Notes: generated by a model from the letters alone, not told the origin. Numbered from the stretch's first letter, positions 54,195-63,256 are shown. The stretch is DNA of 64,000 nt from Marivirga harenae (GCF_030534335.1 NZ_CP130565.1:2687501-2751500), one strand, 5' to 3'. A program made the numbers and translations.

Positions 54195-54833
54195 ATGCGA
54201 AATACCGTTCATTTTCAGCACAAAGCAGTCTTTTACCAAAGTGAACCTATTAGTTCTTCTACAAATGAGATTTGGTTTGTTTTACATGGTTATGGACAGC
54301 TCCCACAGTACTTCATCAGGAAATTTAAGGAAATCTCAACTAAAGAGAGGATTATTGTTGCCCCTGGTGGACTATCACGTTTTTACTTGGACGGGTTTTC
54401 AGGAAGAGTTGGAAGTACTTGGATGACTAAAGAGGAAAGATTGCTCGATATAGAGAACTATATAAATTATCTTAATTCAGTTGCAGAGGAAGTTCTGAGC
54501 TGTGATAAGGATGTGAAAATTACTTTGTTTGGTTTTTCACAAGGCTCTGCTACTGTTTGTAGATGGGCGGAAAAGCTCAATTTTGCTTTCAGTCGATTAA
54601 TTTTACATTCAGGTGCTTTCCCGCCTGATATTGATTTTTCGGGACTTGGAAATCAACTAAAAGACAAGCAGGTTTTTATGCTAAGAGGAGATCAAGATGA
54701 GTTTATTAATGAAGAAAGGAAAGCTGAACAACAGGCATTAATCGAAAAATTAGATGTGCAAGTGAAGCAGATTGAATTTCAGGGTAAACATGATATTCAT
54801 GTGGATTCATTAAGAAAAATTATTGAGCAGTAG
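54195..54833 (+). CDS. Alpha/beta-hydrolase (phospholipase/carboxylesterase-like)
   Basis: A 212-residue hydrolase. The nucleophile elbow GFSQGS holds the Ser, the late GDQDEFI the Asp, and KHDIHVDSL the His. The start EIWFVLHGYGQ with the HGYG oxyanion segment fits the esterase/phospholipase family. ATG 54195 is used. The last 14 bases overlap the convergent GT2 gene. Substrate unknown. Confidence 0.85.
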   Translation: MRNTVHFQHKAVFYQSEPISSSTNEIWFVLHGYGQLPQYFIRKFKEISTKERIIVAPGGLSRFYLDGFSGRVGSTWMTKEERLLDIENYINYLNSVAEEVLSCDKDVKITLFGFSQGSATVCRWAEKLNFAFSRLILHSGAFPPDIDFSGLGNQLKDKQVFMLRGDQDEFINEERKAEQQALIEKLDVQVKQIEFQGKHDIHVDSLRKIIEQ

Positions 54834-55590
54834 CATTTTGGGCCTTGCCAAATGTATTGGCTTGCTTGTATTTTTTGAACCAACTCTTGACCTTCATCTG
54901 AATTACTCCAAAAATTGCCTCCTTAAATATCTTTTTTGACATTTTTGAAACGCCTTTACTTCGATCTGTAAAGATGATGGGCACTTCTTCAATTCCAAAA
55001 CCATGTTTCCATGCTGTAAATTTCATTTCAATTTGGAATGCGTAACCAATAAATTTTATTTTATCGAGCTCAATAGTTTCTAAAACTGATCTATGGTAGC
55101 AAATAAAACCAGCAGTGGCATCATACACTGGTAAGCCCGTGATGAAGCGAACATATTTACTGGCCAAATAGGACATCAACACCCTACCCATAGGCCAGTT
55201 TACAACATTTACACCCGTTTTGTATCTTGAGCCGATGGAAAGCTGAACATCTTCTCTACTGCAAGATTTTAGTAATTCAAGTAAATCCAACGGATTATGA
55301 GAAAAATCTGCATCCATTTCAAAGATATACTCATATTTGTGTTTTAGAGCATACTTGAAACCTTCAATATACGCTGTGCCCAATCCTAATTTTCCTAATC
55401 TTTCAATGATGTGGAGCTGATCTGAATATTCACTCTGTAATTTTTTAACAATGTCGGAAGTGCCATCAGGAGAATTGTCATCAATTATCAAAATGTCAAA
55501 TCTTGTTGATAATAGAAATATAGCACGAATTATGTCTTCTATATTTTCGCGTTCATTATAAGTTGGTATGATGACTAAATTATTCTTCAT
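54820..55590 (-). CDS. Polyprenol monophosphomannose synthase-like GT2 glycosyltransferase
   Basis: A 256-residue GT2 enzyme. LVIIPTYNERENIEDII, the donor-site DILIIDDNSPDGT, YIFEMDADFSHNP (the DxD) and FIGYAFQIEMKF are typical of dolichol/polyprenol-phosphate mannosyltransferases. The bacterial form lacks a large membrane domain, and this one ends in a basic helix (MKVKSWFKKYKQ). It probably provides a lipid-linked mannose, but the sugar and lipid are inferred from family. Confidence 0.88.
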   Translation of the reverse strand: MKNNLVIIPTYNERENIEDIIRAIFLLSTRFDILIIDDNSPDGTSDIVKKLQSEYSDQLHIIERLGKLGLGTAYIEGFKYALKHKYEYIFEMDADFSHNPLDLLELLKSCSREDVQLSIGSRYKTGVNVVNWPMGRVLMSYLASKYVRFITGLPVYDATAGFICYHRSVLETIELDKIKFIGYAFQIEMKFTAWKHGFGIEEVPIIFTDRSKGVSKMSKKIFKEAIFGVIQMKVKSWFKKYKQANTFGKAQNATAQ

Positions 55591-55606
55591 AAATCTTAAT
55601 CAACTT

Positions 55607-55614
55607 CAAAACTA
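55607..55614 (-). promoter_or_regulatory. Putative -7 promoter element for the GT2 gene
   Basis: TAGTTTTG on the minus strand matches TAnnTTTG and lies 17 bases before the ATG at 55590. Confidence 0.4.
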
Positions 55615-55659
55615 TAAAATCTTTTCAGATATTGCTGACCAATTAAACAAAAGAATTCA

Positions 55660-56190
55660 ATGAGTAGCAATAAATGTGTGTTTTTAGATAGAGATGGTGT
55701 TTTAAATAAAGAAAGAGGAGATTACACTTTTCAGATTGACGAGTTCGAGATTATTGATGGTGTTAAGGATGCATTAAATCTGCTGAAGCATTCGGGTTAT
55801 TTGTTAATTGTAATTACTAATCAAGCAGGTATTGCCAAAGGGCGGTATGAAAAGGAAGATGTGATGATTTGCCACAACTATTTACAGGCAGAAACAGGAG
55901 GCTTAATAGATGATATTTTTTTCTCTCCTCATCACCCTATTACAACTGAATCTTTGTTAAGAAAGCCTGACAGTCTGATGATAGAGAAAGCTATAGCCAA
56001 ATGGAGTATTGATCCAAGCCTATCTTACATGATAGGAGATTCTCTTAGAGATCTAGAAGCTTCTGAAAAGGTAGGAGTGAAGGGTATATTAGTAGGCGAG
56101 AAGGAGAAAGCGAACTTCACTGCACCAAAAGCTCAAAACTTGTTGGATGCAGTGAAAAAATATATTCTAAGCAGGAGCAATGTTAGTTAA
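55660..56190 (+). CDS. HAD phosphatase, GmhB-like (D,D-heptose 1,7-bisphosphate phosphatase)
   Basis: A 176-residue HAD enzyme. The catalytic DxD is FLDRDGVLN (Asp10, Asp12), followed by VITNQAGIAKGRY and the late MIGDSLRDLEAS with the metal Asp. The FFSPHHP segment occurs in the usual zinc-loop region, but the Cys residues of that loop are not seen. GmhB acts in ADP-heptose synthesis for LPS; histidinol-phosphatase activity is an alternative in this family. Confidence 0.82.
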   Translation: MSSNKCVFLDRDGVLNKERGDYTFQIDEFEIIDGVKDALNLLKHSGYLLIVITNQAGIAKGRYEKEDVMICHNYLQAETGGLIDDIFFSPHHPITTESLLRKPDSLMIEKAIAKWSIDPSLSYMIGDSLRDLEASEKVGVKGILVGEKEKANFTAPKAQNLLDAVKKYILSRSNVS

Positions 56191-56231
56191 TCTAAAAATC
56201 GCCCAGGTAAAACAAGACCGATTAAGCAATA

Positions 56232-57581
56232 CTAGATGCCTGTATAATTAAATGGTGTAATATCTTTTAATTCATTTTTAATCGCATCAGTCACATCCAG
56301 CTGCTCAATAAATTCTGAAATGGTACTTTGTGTAATTTTCTCATTTTTACGAGTTAAAGCTTTCAGTGCTTCATAAGGAGCAGGATAAGCCTCTCTTCTC
56401 AGAATGGTTTGTATAGCCTCCGCAACAACAGCCCAATTTTCTGTTAAGTCCTGTTCAATGGCTGATGGATTTAGTTCTAACTTACCTAGCCCTTTTTTCA
56501 ATGATTCAAAAGCGATGATTGAATGGGCAAGCGGCACTCCGATATTTCTTAAAACTGTAGAGTCTGTTAAATCCCTTTGTAATCTTGAAATAGGAAGTTT
56601 GGCTGATAGGTGTTCAAAAACTGCATTGGCTATACCTAGATTTCCTTCGGCATTTTCAAAATCAATAGGGTTGACTTTGTGCGGCATGGCAGAAGAACCC
56701 ACCTCATTTTTGGCAATTTTTTGCTTAAAATAATTCATGCTAATGTATTGCCAAATATCTTTACTTAAATCTATTAAGATGGTATTTAATCGTTTGAACG
56801 TATCAAAGTGAGCGGCTAAATGGTCATAATGCTCAATTTGAGTAGTAGGTTCTGAACGCTTAAGCTCAAGATATTTCTCACAGAAGTTATTCCCAAATTT
56901 TCTCCAATCAATATCGGGATAAGCAACATGATGAGCATTAAAATTTCCTGTGGCTCCACCAAATTTTGCAGCAAAAGGAATGTTTTTCTCCAACTTCAAT
57001 TGCTCCTGCAAGCGAATTTCAAATACAGCAATTTCCTTTCCTAACCTAGTTGGAGAAGCTGGCTGTCCATGGGTTTTTGCAAGCATTGGAACATCTTTCC
57101 ATTCATTGGCATACTTCCCTAAAATACCTTTTATTTCTGTTAAAAAGGGTAAATACACTTTTTCTGTGGCGTGCTTTAATAAAAGTGGAGTGGCCGTATT
57201 GTTAATGTCTTGAGAGGTTAGTCCAAAATGGATAAACTCTTTTTGGGCACCGATCCCCAGCTCATCAAATTTTTGCTTTAGAAAATATTCTACCGCCTTC
57301 ACATCATGATTGGTGGTTTTCTCTATTTCCTTAATCACTAACGCATCTTTTTCATTAAAATCAGATGCCAAAGCACGCATTTTTGGGAACAAGGTATGAT
57401 CAAAGGCTTTAAGTTGTGGTAATGGAAGCTCGCAAAGGGCAATGAAGTATTCTACTTCTACATGAACTCTGTATTTAATTAGTGCCCACTCAGAAAAGTA
57501 GGGGGCAAGACTTTGCGTTTTTGTTCTATACCGACCATCAACTGGAGAAATGGCACTTAAAGTAGTTAAATCCATGAGCAT
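56232..57581 (-). CDS. purB: Adenylosuccinate lyase
   Basis: PurB acts twice in purine synthesis, releasing fumarate from SAICAR and adenylosuccinate. The 449-residue protein has the SPVDGRYR start, KTTNHDVKAVEYFL, HFGLTSQDINNTA, the catalytic KTHGQPASPTRLG and the fumarase-superfamily signature SSAMPHKVNPIDFEN. Two starts are near each other (ATG 57581 and ATG 57575). A TATCTTTG element ends 16 bases before the first. Confidence 0.97.
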   Translation of the reverse strand: MLMDLTTLSAISPVDGRYRTKTQSLAPYFSEWALIKYRVHVEVEYFIALCELPLPQLKAFDHTLFPKMRALASDFNEKDALVIKEIEKTTNHDVKAVEYFLKQKFDELGIGAQKEFIHFGLTSQDINNTATPLLLKHATEKVYLPFLTEIKGILGKYANEWKDVPMLAKTHGQPASPTRLGKEIAVFEIRLQEQLKLEKNIPFAAKFGGATGNFNAHHVAYPDIDWRKFGNNFCEKYLELKRSEPTTQIEHYDHLAAHFDTFKRLNTILIDLSKDIWQYISMNYFKQKIAKNEVGSSAMPHKVNPIDFENAEGNLGIANAVFEHLSAKLPISRLQRDLTDSTVLRNIGVPLAHSIIAFESLKKGLGKLELNPSAIEQDLTENWAVVAEAIQTILRREAYPAPYEALKALTRKNEKITQSTISEFIEQLDVTDAIKNELKDITPFNYTGI

Positions 57582-57596
57582 AAAAATTTAAAGGTG

Positions 57597-57604
57597 CAAA
57601 GATA
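57597..57604 (-). promoter_or_regulatory. Putative -7 promoter element for purB
   Basis: TATCTTTG on the minus strand. Transcription near 57590 would give a leader of about nine bases before ATG 57581. Confidence 0.45.
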
Positions 57605-57723
57605 GGTATTTTATGATTATTGAAGCAGTTAATATGAAATAGAATACTTAACTGTTACGATTTACAGTATTGATAATTGATCTCAGATTAATGGATTTCA
57701 GCTGGTATCTTCCAAACGGTGAG

Positions 57724-58011
57724 TTATTGTTGAATACTCATTTTTCTGAACCATTTCCACTCTGCGTAAAAAGTGCCAAAAGGAATTAAAGAAGCGGCTA
57801 GTGAAAGCAGTGTTAACTTCATTGTCCAATTTCTTTTATAAGCTGCATATACTACCAGAACACAATACGCAATGAAAAGTACACCATGTGCCATTCCTAC
57901 AAAATAGTTGGGTTGTGGCATATTCAGCATATATTTTAGCGGCATTGTTACGCCAAGCAATATGTAGGAGATACCTTCTAAAATAGCTATAACTCTTAAG
58001 TTTTTAATCAT
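57724..58011 (-). CDS. DUF3817 small membrane protein
   Basis: A 95-residue protein with three helices. LRVIAILEGISYILLG, YFVGMAHGVLFIAYCVLV and SLIPFGTFYAEWKW match DUF3817. ATG 58011 is preferred to a longer reading from 58068. Function unknown. Confidence 0.85.
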   Translation of the reverse strand: MIKNLRVIAILEGISYILLGVTMPLKYMLNMPQPNYFVGMAHGVLFIAYCVLVVYAAYKRNWTMKLTLLSLAASLIPFGTFYAEWKWFRKMSIQQ

Positions 58012-58155
58012 TTTAATAAATACTTTTAAATGAAATACAAAGTAAGGGTTGCCTAATATGTAAACCAATACTTTTCATATATAAAATGCGAAATTGATTA
58101 GGTGAGGGAGTTAAAATTTGACATTTTTGTGCCACGATTTATAAAAATTACTTAT

Positions 58156-58539
58156 ATGGAATTTAAAGGAAAGGTTATAAATATTTTACCCGAGGAAAAA
58201 GGTCAGGGTAAAAATGGAGAATGGAGAAAGCAATCTTATATTTTTGAAACGCAGGAGCAATATCCAAAGAAAATTTGTGCCGAGGTTTGGGGAGATAAAA
58301 TTGATGGTTTTAATATCAAGGAAGGGGAAGAGCTAACTGCTAAAATAAATATTGACAGTAGAGAGTATAACGGGAAATGGTATACTAATGTGAAAGTTTG
58401 GGCTGTTGATAGGGCTTCAGATGGAAATGTAGGAGGTGTTCCAAATGCTCAAAGTGATAATTTCCCACCGGCCACTGGAGGGATGACTTCACCACAAGAT
58501 GCGCCACCTCCAAGTGAAGATGATGAATTGCCATTTTAA
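58156..58539 (+). CDS. DUF3127 protein with SSB-like acidic C-terminal tail
   Basis: A 127-residue protein. EFKGKVINILPEEKGQGKNG, IFETQEQYPKKICAEVWGDK and NGKWYTNVKVW match DUF3127, a family I judge likely to be OB-fold-like from strand layout. A disordered Pro/Gly linker follows, ending SEDDELPF, which closely resembles the acidic C-terminal peptide of SSB proteins (DDDIPF). ATG 58156 is used; an upstream reading from 58102 has no family match. Confidence 0.88.
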   Translation: MEFKGKVINILPEEKGQGKNGEWRKQSYIFETQEQYPKKICAEVWGDKIDGFNIKEGEELTAKINIDSREYNGKWYTNVKVWAVDRASDGNVGGVPNAQSDNFPPATGGMTSPQDAPPPSEDDELPF

Positions 58540-58556
58540 AGCTATTCTAATTCAAG

Positions 58557-58591
58557 TACCCTTTCCTAAATGTTTCATTTTGGAAAGGGTA
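58557..58591. terminator. Hairpin between convergent genes
   Basis: A ten-base stem (58557-58566 with 58582-58591) around an AT-rich loop, followed by AT-rich sequence. It could serve both DUF3127 and the hydroxyacid dehydrogenase genes, but lacks a strong T-run. Confidence 0.5.
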
Positions 58592-58628
58592 TAAATAATT
58601 TAAACAAGAATTTGTAGGCAAAAATATA

Positions 58629-59561
58629 TCAATAACCCTTCCCAGTATCTACCAATAATTTACTTTGCTCTCCTGACTTTATAGCATTGTAGGCAATTCT
58701 AAAACTTTGCTTTATATCTTCTAACAATGTAATTCCCGAAATATGTGGGGTAACAATAGATTTTGGATGTGCCCATAGTGGAGAGTCACTGGGTAAAGGT
58801 TCTTGTTTAAATACATCTAAAATTGCCTGTCTTAGATTTTTTTGATTTAAGGCTTCGATCAAATCTTCCTCATTCACTGAGTTTCCTCTGCCAATATTGA
58901 TAAAAAGTGCATCTTCAAGTCCAGAGAAGAAGGTTTTATTAAATAAATTTGTCGTTTTTTCTGTTGCTGGTAGCGTGTTAATTATGATCGAACCAGCTTC
59001 AAGATTTTCAACTTCCATTTTATCAAATGAAATACAGACATCGAAAAACTCTTTGTTTTTGCCATTCGTATTCACTCCCACGATGTTTTTAACCATAGGC
59101 TGGAGAACCTGTGCTATATCTGTACTGATATTCCCAGTGCCAAATATAACCACACTTTGCTTTGATAAGGATTTGGGCACAACCTGCTCCCAAGCCTTGG
59201 TGGCTTGATTAATTTTGTATAAGTCGGTTTTGTTCAGATCTTTAAGAATGTAGGTTAGGCAGTATTCAGCCATCCTTTGCCCCATTTTACCTTTCGTTTT
59301 GGTTACAGTGCAATTTTCTGGAAGATCCAATTTCATAAAGGCATCTACTCCGGCTCCAAAAGAATGTATCCATTCTAAATGACTTATATCTAGCTTACTC
59401 AAAAAGTTGAAGCCAGCAACGTAATGTGAATTTGGAAGTAGTTCTTCAACTTCACTTTTGCTGCTTGCTAATAAGCAATTTAAATCAGTGAATTCATTTG
59501 CTATAAAGGCTTGAAAACCTTCTGATAAATGACCGTAGGTTAGAATGTTTTTTGTTGGCAT
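58629..59561 (-). CDS. D-2-hydroxyacid dehydrogenase family protein
   Basis: A 310-residue NAD-dependent enzyme. The Rossmann motif VVIFGTGNISTDIAQVL, the catalytic Arg in NIGRGNSVNEEDL, Glu in DVFKQEPLPSDSPLW and His in TPHISG form the usual set. Substrate is unknown (glyoxylate/hydroxypyruvate or 2-ketoacid reduction is typical). It lies nine bases downstream of the RluA-like gene in the same direction. Confidence 0.9.
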   Translation of the reverse strand: MPTKNILTYGHLSEGFQAFIANEFTDLNCLLASSKSEVEELLPNSHYVAGFNFLSKLDISHLEWIHSFGAGVDAFMKLDLPENCTVTKTKGKMGQRMAEYCLTYILKDLNKTDLYKINQATKAWEQVVPKSLSKQSVVIFGTGNISTDIAQVLQPMVKNIVGVNTNGKNKEFFDVCISFDKMEVENLEAGSIIINTLPATEKTTNLFNKTFFSGLEDALFINIGRGNSVNEEDLIEALNQKNLRQAILDVFKQEPLPSDSPLWAHPKSIVTPHISGITLLEDIKQSFRIAYNAIKSGEQSKLLVDTGKGY

Positions 59562-59570
59562 ATTGTAAAT

Positions 59571-60473
59571 TTAACCTTTTGCAACTAAATTTCTGAAGTT
59601 AGAAGGAGGAACTAACTCAAACTTCAAATGTTCACCACTTATTGGATGCTTCAGTTCAATTAAGTTTGCATGTAACGCCACTCTTCCCAAAGGATTTTTC
59701 TTGGCTGTATATTTTTTGTCTCCCGTTACTGGGAACCCATAGTGAGCCATCTGTACTCTAATCTGGTTTTTAAAGCCTGTTTCAAGCTTAAATTCCAGCA
59801 TAGAATAAGCGTTGCTTTGCTTTAGTAATTTAAAATGCGTGATGGCTTCCGTAGCGCTATCTGGAGTATTTACGATGTATACTTGATTGTGTTTATTACT
59901 TCTTAAATAGTGTTTTAAGGTTTTTTCAGAGTCTTTGATTTTACCTTCCACTATTGCAACATATTTCCTATCAATGACATAATCCTCCCAGTGGTTTTGA
60001 AGTTGTTCCTGAACCTTTTGACTTTTGGCAAACAGAAGAATTCCAGAAGCTTCTCTCTCAAGCCGATGAATAATGTAGACTTTATTTCTGGGGTCAATTG
60101 CCTCCATATGCTCTTTCAGGATCTGTACAGCATTTTTGTTTTTTTCTTTTAAAGAGGCAACTGAAAGGAGTCCTGCCTCTTTTTCAATTACAATCAAATC
60201 CTGATCTTCATAAATGATGTTCAGTTTTTGCAGCTTTACTTTTTTGGAAGGCTTTGCCCAATTGATTTGTATTTCATCCCCTTTTTTAAGTGGATGATTA
60301 AACTGTGTGATCACGTCACCATTAATTCTGATTTGACCTCCTCCCATTACGGATTTCAATAAGGGCTTTTTTCTATGAGGATAGGTGGCAATCAAATGCT
60401 TCAATAATTCTGTTTCTTCTTGAATTATATAGCTGTTTAGCTCCTGGTTGGCAGGTACTGATTTTTTATTCAT
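59571..60473 (-). CDS. RluA-family pseudouridine synthase with S4 domain; catalytic Asp replaced by Glu
   Basis: A 300-residue protein with an N-terminal S4 RNA-binding domain (KSVMGGGQIRINGDVITQF, KKGDEIQINW) and the RluA catalytic fold (LIVIEKEAGLLSV, KTLKHYLRSN, QIRVQMAHYGFPVTGDKKY). The usual HRLDxxTSG catalytic motif reads HRLEREASG, so the essential Asp is Glu. Normally that residue attacks the uridine ring, so activity may be altered or lost, and the protein may act as an RNA-binding remnant. The change is read directly from the codon GAG. Confidence 0.85.
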   Translation of the reverse strand: MNKKSVPANQELNSYIIQEETELLKHLIATYPHRKKPLLKSVMGGGQIRINGDVITQFNHPLKKGDEIQINWAKPSKKVKLQKLNIIYEDQDLIVIEKEAGLLSVASLKEKNKNAVQILKEHMEAIDPRNKVYIIHRLEREASGILLFAKSQKVQEQLQNHWEDYVIDRKYVAIVEGKIKDSEKTLKHYLRSNKHNQVYIVNTPDSATEAITHFKLLKQSNAYSMLEFKLETGFKNQIRVQMAHYGFPVTGDKKYTAKKNPLGRVALHANLIELKHPISGEHLKFELVPPSNFRNLVAKG

Positions 60474-60818
60474 TGCGTAAAATTCCGCATAAGAATTGAA
60501 GTTTACAAGTTAGTATCTTGATTATCAACAAAAAACCCTTTTAAATTATTTCAAGAGGGGTTTAAAATTTTAAATGAAAGCTTTCCGGTCTAAGTGCTCC
60601 CTTCCAATATTTAGGTGTTTTTACCTAAACAACTTCTAAATTGGCTAATATTTTCTGGTGGATTTTTGCAAGTACAAACACCGCCAAAGAGGTGTTCATT
60701 TCTATTCGCAGAAATAAAACCTGTCAGCTTTGTAGAAATTTAAGACAACAATTTCACCAATACTATCAAGTACAAACCTGAAGGGTTTTGAAGGTATCCC
60801 TAGTATGATAAAATAAGA
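60474..60818. other. Intergenic region upstream of the RluA gene and downstream of lepB
   Basis: No gene is seen. On the minus strand a weak hairpin at about 60533-60563 (AAACCC with GGGTTT) is followed by T residues and could end the parB-lepB unit. A short stem (AACACC with GGTGTT, around 60677-60696) and the nine-base repeat AAGTACAAAC at two sites are also present. Role unknown. Confidence 0.35.
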
Positions 60819-61940
60819 TTAATTAATTCCGGTAAATAGCCGTTCCCACCTGATCTTGCTAAAGAATGATTCGTTAGGATCCATACTCATCCAGATGAAT
60901 AAGGCTTTACCCACCACATGGTCTTTAGGGACAAATCCCCAGAAGCGGCTGTCCCATGAATTATGACGATTGTCTCCCATCATGAAAAAGTAGTCTTGAG
61001 AAAAAGTATACTCTTTTACTTCTTTTCCATCAATATAAAGCTTGTCATTTTTTATCTGAACGTCTTCCAAGTGCTCATAATAACGCAGAACATCACCGTA
61101 CATTAGCAAGTTTTCATGGTTAATCTCAATCTTTTGACCTTCCTTTGGAACAGTGATGGGTCCGTAAAAGTCTTTATTCCAATCAGTCTCTGGAGTTTTT
61201 GGGAAAGTAGCATCGTCAACATCACTACTATCGGTGCTTAAAATTTGACCATTTTTATAAGTAGGGGAGAAGATAATGTCATCCACAAAAGTAAGGGATT
61301 TCATCTTTTCTATTTCTTTTGGTTCAGCATGAACTCTGTAGCCATAACCTGGTTCATACATTTTATCCCAAATATTATATTCTTCAAATACTCTATCTCG
61401 AATGCTTTGTTTTGTTTTAATGAAATAGCTGAACTGCACATCTTCGGGAAGATCCGTTTTTGTATCATTGACGTATAACTCAGCATTTATTACTTGAATT
61501 TTATCTCCTGCAATACCTACACATCTTTTGATATAGTATTCCCTTAAATCAAGTGGATACTGTAATTCTTCAGGGTAATTAAAAACTACCGCATCATTTC
61601 TTTTGACTTCGCTAAATCCCGGGAGCCTTACTTGTGGCAATTGAATCCAATCGAGGTAAGCCGGAACATCCTCAGTCCCATAAAATCTTCGATGGGTCAG
61701 AGGTAATTGTAAAGGGGTTTTAGGCGTTCTGGGGCCATAATGTAATTTGCTTACAAAAAGGTAGTCACCTACCAATAAAGTTCCTTCCATAGATGGAGTA
61801 GGGATTACAAATGCCTCTAAGGTAGCCCATCTAATTAGCGTGGCTGCAATTACAGCAAATACTAACGCATCTATCCACTCTCTAAGTTTAGATTTTGGCT
61901 TGGCTGGTTTTTTCTTTTTATTGAAAAATGGAATTTTCAT
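60819..61940 (-). CDS. lepB: Signal peptidase I
   Basis: LepB removes signal peptides outside the cytoplasmic membrane. The 373-residue length, with an insertion between the catalytic blocks, is usual in Bacteroidota. A transmembrane helix (LVFAVIAATLIRWATLEAF) precedes the nucleophile Ser50 in IPTPSMEGTL; the general-base Lys is in YYIKRCVGIAGD, and box E is FMMGDNRHNSWDSRFWG. It lies two bases downstream of dapB. Confidence 0.96.
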   Translation of the reverse strand: MKIPFFNKKKKPAKPKSKLREWIDALVFAVIAATLIRWATLEAFVIPTPSMEGTLLVGDYLFVSKLHYGPRTPKTPLQLPLTHRRFYGTEDVPAYLDWIQLPQVRLPGFSEVKRNDAVVFNYPEELQYPLDLREYYIKRCVGIAGDKIQVINAELYVNDTKTDLPEDVQFSYFIKTKQSIRDRVFEEYNIWDKMYEPGYGYRVHAEPKEIEKMKSLTFVDDIIFSPTYKNGQILSTDSSDVDDATFPKTPETDWNKDFYGPITVPKEGQKIEINHENLLMYGDVLRYYEHLEDVQIKNDKLYIDGKEVKEYTFSQDYFFMMGDNRHNSWDSRFWGFVPKDHVVGKALFIWMSMDPNESFFSKIRWERLFTGIN

Positions 61941-61942
61941 TT

Positions 61943-62653
61943 TTATAGTTTTAAGAAGTCATCAATATTAACTATCCCTTTTTGTGAAGGCAACCATTCT
62001 GCTACAAAAACTGCGCCCTGTACAAAGCCATCTCGGCTATAAGCTTCATGCTCAATGCTAATTTGATCTACTTCTGATTTATACGTTATTTTATGGGTAC
62101 CAGGAATTTCACCAATTCTTTCTGAGGAAATCGGGATCTCACCAGCTTTCATTGGAGTATCATTTTTCCAACTGCTATACTTTTCATGCTCACCAATAAT
62201 TCCTTCTGCCAAAGTAATGGCAGTGCCACTAGGGGCATCTTTCTTATGTGTATGATGAACTTCAAGCATGGAGGGCTTGTATTGATTTTGAGGGTTCATC
62301 AACTTGGCTAAAAACTTATTGAGTTTAAAGAATAAATTAACGCCAATAGAGAAATTAGAGGCATAGAGGAATGTCCCGTTATTTTCTTTGCATATTTTTT
62401 CGATTTCCGGCATCTTATTTAACCAGCCAGTGGTACCGGAAAGAATAGGTAATTTATTCTCCAAACAAAATTTGATATTGTCAAAGGCTGAATCAGGATG
62501 GGTGAACTCTATAGCTACATCAGCTTGTTCTGCAAGTGTTGGCATCAAGGTGTCGTTCACATCTACTGTAGCTACTAAGCTGTGTCCTCTTTGGATGGCA
62601 AACTCCTCAATGGCTTGCCCCATTTTACCATGTCCGATTAATAGAATCTTCAT
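61943..62653 (-). CDS. dapB: 4-hydroxy-tetrahydrodipicolinate reductase
   Basis: DapB makes tetrahydrodipicolinate in lysine and diaminopimelate synthesis. The 236-residue protein has GHGKMGQAIEEFA for NAD(P)H, SGTTGW, ASNFSIGVNLFF and the catalytic EVHHTHKKDAPSGTA. The ATG overlaps the stop of the DUF5683 gene by one base. The order parB-DUF5683-dapB-lepB is common in Bacteroidota. Confidence 0.96.
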   Translation of the reverse strand: MKILLIGHGKMGQAIEEFAIQRGHSLVATVDVNDTLMPTLAEQADVAIEFTHPDSAFDNIKFCLENKLPILSGTTGWLNKMPEIEKICKENNGTFLYASNFSIGVNLFFKLNKFLAKLMNPQNQYKPSMLEVHHTHKKDAPSGTAITLAEGIIGEHEKYSSWKNDTPMKAGEIPISSERIGEIPGTHKITYKSEVDQISIEHEAYSRDGFVQGAVFVAEWLPSQKGIVNIDDFLKL

Positions 62654-63255
62654 TATTTTAATCTAAAATTTAAAGATAAACCCGCTTGCATATCATTGTA
62701 TTGACTTCGTTGAAAACTTGGTTTAATATTTAAGCTGAGGTCTTCATTGATGTTAAATTCTCGCAAATGAGCATCTACGGTGGCGTCAACAATATTCAAA
62801 ACATAAAATATCCCTGCCAAAATAATCCAATAATCTCGATCTCTCTTATATCGGTCGTATCTCCTTTGAATATTTTCGGCTGATAAAAGATTGGTATAAT
62901 CTTGAACCTCAGCATCATTATCGGGGTTGAGATCTTCTATTATAAAGCTAACGTTCCTAAATAGGAGGTAATTCTGATGGTTAGATTTGATTTGAGATGC
63001 GGCTAATACTCCCAAGGCGTAAACAATAGGTATTTTCCAGTACTTTTCGTTGTAAAACTGTCCCATTCCTGGTACAACTGCTGAATATAATGCAGCAAGT
63101 CTCGGGGAATGTACCGTGTCTTGTGTTTGAAATGTTTCGATATCGTCACTCCCATCTCCTAATCTTAAGAAAGTGGAATCTGTAGGCTGGTTTTCTTGCC
63201 CCATCGAAACTATTGGAAGTAGTATTATAAAAGTAAAGAAAACTAAAGTGCGCAT
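62653..63255 (-). CDS. DUF5683 exported protein
   Basis: A 200-residue protein. A signal peptide (TLVFFTFIILLPIVSMG) is followed by SPRLAALYSAVVPGMGQFYNEKYWKIPIVY, shortened to AALYSAVVPGMGQFYNEKYW, which is the DUF5683 hallmark, and two or more hydrophobic segments. ATG 63255 is used; it is one base from the parB stop. Function unknown. Confidence 0.88.
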   Translation of the reverse strand: MRTLVFFTFIILLPIVSMGQENQPTDSTFLRLGDGSDDIETFQTQDTVHSPRLAALYSAVVPGMGQFYNEKYWKIPIVYALGVLAASQIKSNHQNYLLFRNVSFIIEDLNPDNDAEVQDYTNLLSAENIQRRYDRYKRDRDYWIILAGIFYVLNIVDATVDAHLREFNINEDLSLNIKPSFQRSQYNDMQAGLSLNFRLK

Positions 63256-63256
63256 A

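Noticed and set aside
54130-54426. 98-residue frame overlapping the esterase gene
   Set aside because: It runs through a terminator and into the esterase gene in another frame; the esterase has full catalytic motifs.
60474-60818. parS-like site near parB
   Set aside because: No sequence close to the GTTNCACGTGAAAC palindrome was found by eye here or near 63-64 kb.
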